Of a DNA stretch of 64,000 bases, positions 61,685 to 64,000 are shown piece after piece. This DNA comes from Phaeosaccion multiseriatum (lineage: Eukaryota; Ochrophyta, other classes), in NCBI GenBank assembly GCA_965112735.1, contig OZ218963.1, positions 1,798,001 through 1,862,000 on the forward strand. Reading direction: 5' to 3'. The position numbers and the translations under genes are program-made. Position 1 is the stretch's first letter. Each line of letters starts with the position of its first letter. The notes under the pieces were generated by a model that searched no databases, was not told the origin of the DNA, and saw only the letters and a list, made by a program, of their open reading frames with translations.

Positions 61685-63151
61685 ATGTCTCTTGCCTGCT
61701 TCGTCGTCAGCCCTCCTCCTCTTCCACCTCCGCTTCCTTGCTGTGAACGCGCCTTCGCAGCCTCTGGAGCTGAAAAAGGAGCAAGACTACAAGGACCATC
61801 ATGCATAAGACGTTGGAGGGGTAGTGTCCTGCATAGCAGCAGCAGCGGCAGCAGCAGCATCACGAGGAGGAGTAACAACAGGAAGCGCACACAAAGCAAA
61901 GCATGGAGGGCTCGGAGTAGAAGCGAGTTGGGGGCTGACAACAGCAGCAACAGCGCCGTTTTCCACCTCTACAGGAGCCCAGGAGTGAGAGGGAGAGGGA
62001 ACGGCATTCGCGGCTCTCATATGATGGCCTTGTCGCATTCGATGGAAGAAGACCATCCGGAGGGGGATGGTGCTGTCGAAGATAACGACGAGGACGATCG
62101 AGTGAGCAGGGAGGGGGGAGAAGGTGGTGCTGGTGTGGGTGAGACAGACGCAATCACACGCGCGAAAGCTGCGGCTGCTGCTCGGGAAAATGCAGGCACC
62201 CAGACCGTGAGCCAGAGGGTGAATGAAATATTCGGCAAGTTCGTCATGGAAGAGGAAGAGGACGACGACGTGTACATTGACGAGGAGGCGGACATTGCCA
62301 ATTTGGCGGAGCTAAGAGAAGAGTCCAAGAGGCTGGTGACGACGTACTTGAAAAAGATGGGGACAGGAGACATGATGGGGTCGCCAGCAGCGACGGCTTC
62401 GGACGGCGGCGGCGACTGGGACGTGAACGACCCGCAACAGATGGCCAAACAAGTGGCGGCGGCTTTTCTGAAAATGAAGGAGAGAGAGAAGAGAGAGGCG
62501 GCGGGGGGAACCAATGAGAGCAAACCAGAGGGGGGGGATGGAGGCGGCCAGACACCGGCTTGGAGAAGAACGTTGCCCAGACGGAGGAATAAGAAACTCG
62601 GTAATAGTGGTGGTGGTGGTGGTGGTGGTGATAGCGTGGGGGAAGGGGGGAACGACATGCAGGAAGTGCAAGACTCACAGGTCCCTTATTCAGGCAATGA
62701 TGCCTCCTTGAGTGGCTCTATCGGCGGGAGGCGGAGGAGAGGAGCCACTATCTCTGGCGAAAGTTGGGCAGAGGTGATGAAGACTCTCCAGCAGGAGGGG
62801 ATGCACGGGAAGGAGGAAGAGGGTGCTACTCAGAATGGTTGGGTCAAGGGCAGCAGTACCACCTCTGGAGCGCCAACAACCCAAAGGAAGAATGCACAGA
62901 CGACTACCCCGAAAGAGCAAGAGGATAGTGGCGACGACTTTGAGAGGAGGAAGCACCAATTCTCCTACGAGGTGGGTGGAGAAGGAGAGGGGCAAGAAGG
63001 CCCGCGGTGGGGTCGCGCGGTGGAGAAGGTCATGGCGGCGGGAGAAGTGGCCAGTACTCCAGAGTTCTTTGCCGCGGCCGAGGAAGAGAGGGAGGACTGG
63101 CTCGCCGTTCTGCAGGAGATGAAGGCGAGGGTGAAGGCGGGCGAGGAGTGA
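61685..63151 (+). CDS. Acidic, low-complexity protein of unknown function
   Basis: Single-exon frame of 488 aa from 61685. The frame is open from 61559, and a later candidate start lies at 62021. The C-terminal two thirds look genuinely coding. There is an acidic helix (KFVMEEEEDDDVYIDEEADI), a helical segment (AELREESKRLVTTYLKKM), MAKQVAAAFLKMKEREKREA, and a closing helix with AEEEREDWLAVLQEMKARVK. Gly-rich runs separate them. The first 110 residues are Pro/Ser/Arg-rich and may be partly untranslated. No catalytic motif or known domain is recognised. It is divergent from the TMEM65-GAF gene. Confidence 0.5.
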   Translation: MSLACFVVSPPPLPPPLPCCERAFAASGAEKGARLQGPSCIRRWRGSVLHSSSSGSSSITRRSNNRKRTQSKAWRARSRSELGADNSSNSAVFHLYRSPGVRGRGNGIRGSHMMALSHSMEEDHPEGDGAVEDNDEDDRVSREGGEGGAGVGETDAITRAKAAAAARENAGTQTVSQRVNEIFGKFVMEEEEDDDVYIDEEADIANLAELREESKRLVTTYLKKMGTGDMMGSPAATASDGGGDWDVNDPQQMAKQVAAAFLKMKEREKREAAGGTNESKPEGGDGGGQTPAWRRTLPRRRNKKLGNSGGGGGGGDSVGEGGNDMQEVQDSQVPYSGNDASLSGSIGGRRRRGATISGESWAEVMKTLQQEGMHGKEEEGATQNGWVKGSSTTSGAPTTQRKNAQTTTPKEQEDSGDDFERRKHQFSYEVGGEGEGQEGPRWGRAVEKVMAAGEVASTPEFFAAAEEEREDWLAVLQEMKARVKAGEE

Positions 63152-63732
63152 AGGAGTGGACTGGCTGTGTGGGCAGGAGAGGAAACGTCCCCCAGGGCCC
63201 CTCAAACCCCCCACTCCTCTACACCTGTCCTTCTCCTCTTCCACAAAAAGAGCGTTCTAGACGCCCTTTGACGGCCTTTGCAGAGTAGCAAACGAGCAAA
63301 GAAGGAAAAAGGAAAAAAAAAGAATAATATGTCAATAAAATCCGTTAGCGGGCCCGGTCACAAGCGGATTTGATTTATTTTGCGAGCGGCGGTAATTAAG
63401 AGAAGGGAGGGGAAAAAAGCGGCAAGCACTACTGAAGACGGGCTCCTCACCGTAGAGTAAGGACTTGTTCGAGTTTTGAAAGGGAAGGGCTGGGAGGGAT
63501 GGAAGAGGAGAAGATGGGAGGAGGAGAAGGGCGGCAATGATATACCTTCATCGCCATCCGCTTTCCGCTTCATAAGGAGTCGGCACCCGTAAATAAATCG
63601 GCGTGTCCACACGAAGAGGAGAGACATGAATCCAGCAACTAGTAGGAGCAGAAGTATTGGTCTTGATTGATCGCTAGGTAGGCCCTTACTCGGGAAAGGA
63701 GGGGGACAATACTAGGAGGGGGAGCCAGCAGT
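63152..63732. other. Intergenic stretch
   Basis: This holds the 3' untranslated end of the acidic protein with a possible AATAAA signal, then the promoter of the next gene. A minus-strand frame at 63358-63627 has no supporting features. Confidence 0.5.
63334..63339 (+). terminator. Possible polyadenylation signal AATAAA
   Basis: AATAAA lies about 180 bp after the stop of the acidic protein, within an A-rich stretch. Many algae do not rely on this hexamer, so the assignment is tentative. Confidence 0.3.
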
Positions 63733-63962
63733 ATGCCTCTTCTTCGACTGCTGGGCATGAGCAATATCTTGGCTGTACTGCTGCTAGGATTCGTCAATAG
63801 TAGCTATGGCCAGACAACAGGAGGGGAGGGCTCGGTGGGGGCACCATCTCTGCCGTTCACTCTCGTACAACCGTTCCACCTCGTCAGCTACTACAGCTTT
63901 GACGGTGATGACACCACTGCAGACCAAGAAGGGGCGCACAACAGCGCACCACTTTCTCAGAG
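63733..63962 (+). CDS. First exon of a secreted LamG/ConA-like protein (partial)
   Basis: The exon starts at ATG 63733 and ends at a GT donor after 63962; the rest lies beyond the window. The first 25 residues are a signal peptide (NILAVLLLGFVNSSYGQ). The mature start contains HLVSYYSFDGDDTTADQEGA followed by HN. This matches the opening strand of laminin-G/concanavalin-A-like domains, where a YYxFDG segment is followed by a Gly-His/Asn turn. Such domains bind glycans or proteins at the cell surface. With only 76 residues visible the assignment is provisional. Confidence 0.55.
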
Positions 63963-64000
63963 GTATGAGAGAGCAAAGGGAAGACGGTACAGACCGTGTC

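Overview
This is a window of nuclear DNA from a eukaryote with a compact, intron-rich genome. Genes lie on both strands, a few hundred bases apart. Introns are short (about 100-250 bp) with GT-AG borders, and most multi-exon models below splice cleanly in frame. Several predicted proteins begin with a signal peptide followed at once by an ASAF-like motif (SCASAF, STAF, CNGF, AHGF, SFAF). That is the two-part plastid-targeting signal of algae with a red secondary plastid. With PPR, GT37-like, TLC-type nucleotide carrier and class E GPCR genes, this points to a photosynthetic stramenopile (ochrophyte), perhaps a eustigmatophyte. The species cannot be fixed from the sequence alone.

Layout. 1-345: end of an unidentified + gene. 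1409-1837 (-): small basic plastid-targeted protein. 1838-4360: gene-poor stretch with one copy of a GAAGCCTG-rich dispersed repeat. 4361-8828 (+): DegT/DnrJ-type PLP aminotransferase with 12 exons. 9449-11506 (-): cAMP-receptor-like GPCR. 11778-16120 (+): two-pore K+ channel with an EF hand. 16685-20617 (-): unknown coiled-coil protein. 20739-22220 (+): plastid FabG. 22648-24465 (-): PPR protein. 24595-26552 (+): DHAR/CLIC-like GST. 27150-35806 (-): giant soluble-type adenylyl cyclase. 36005-38060 (+): plastid-targeted protein with a C-terminal membrane anchor. 38727-40716 (-): coiled-coil protein. About 40951-44520 (+): a Crypton-like tyrosine-recombinase element with palindromic terminal repeats. 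44536-46600: repeat-rich spacer. 46603-49889 (-): TLC-type ATP/ADP carrier. 50030-50482: a MITE-like element with 40-bp inverted repeats. 50855-52650 (-): coiled-coil protein. 53190-57670 (+): fucosyltransferase-like glycosyltransferase. 58381-61574 (-): mitochondrial TMEM65-GAF fusion. 61685-63151 (+): unknown acidic protein. 63733-end (+): start of a secreted LamG-like protein.

How the genes relate. There is no operon. There is a local concentration of signalling genes: a cAMP-receptor-like GPCR, an adenylyl cyclase, a GAF-domain protein and a Ca2+-regulated K+ channel. Plastid or redox functions are FabG, the DHAR-like GST, the aminotransferase and two unknown plastid proteins. Long (CCT)n, (GA)n and (TG)n tracts sit mainly in introns, often just before a 3' splice site. 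In minus-strand genes the same tracts are translated as poly-Glu or poly-Gly.

Two mobile elements (the Crypton-like element and the MITE-like element) and a repeat family shared between 2.4 kb and 44.5 kb are the main non-genic features. No rRNA, tRNA or CRISPR was seen.
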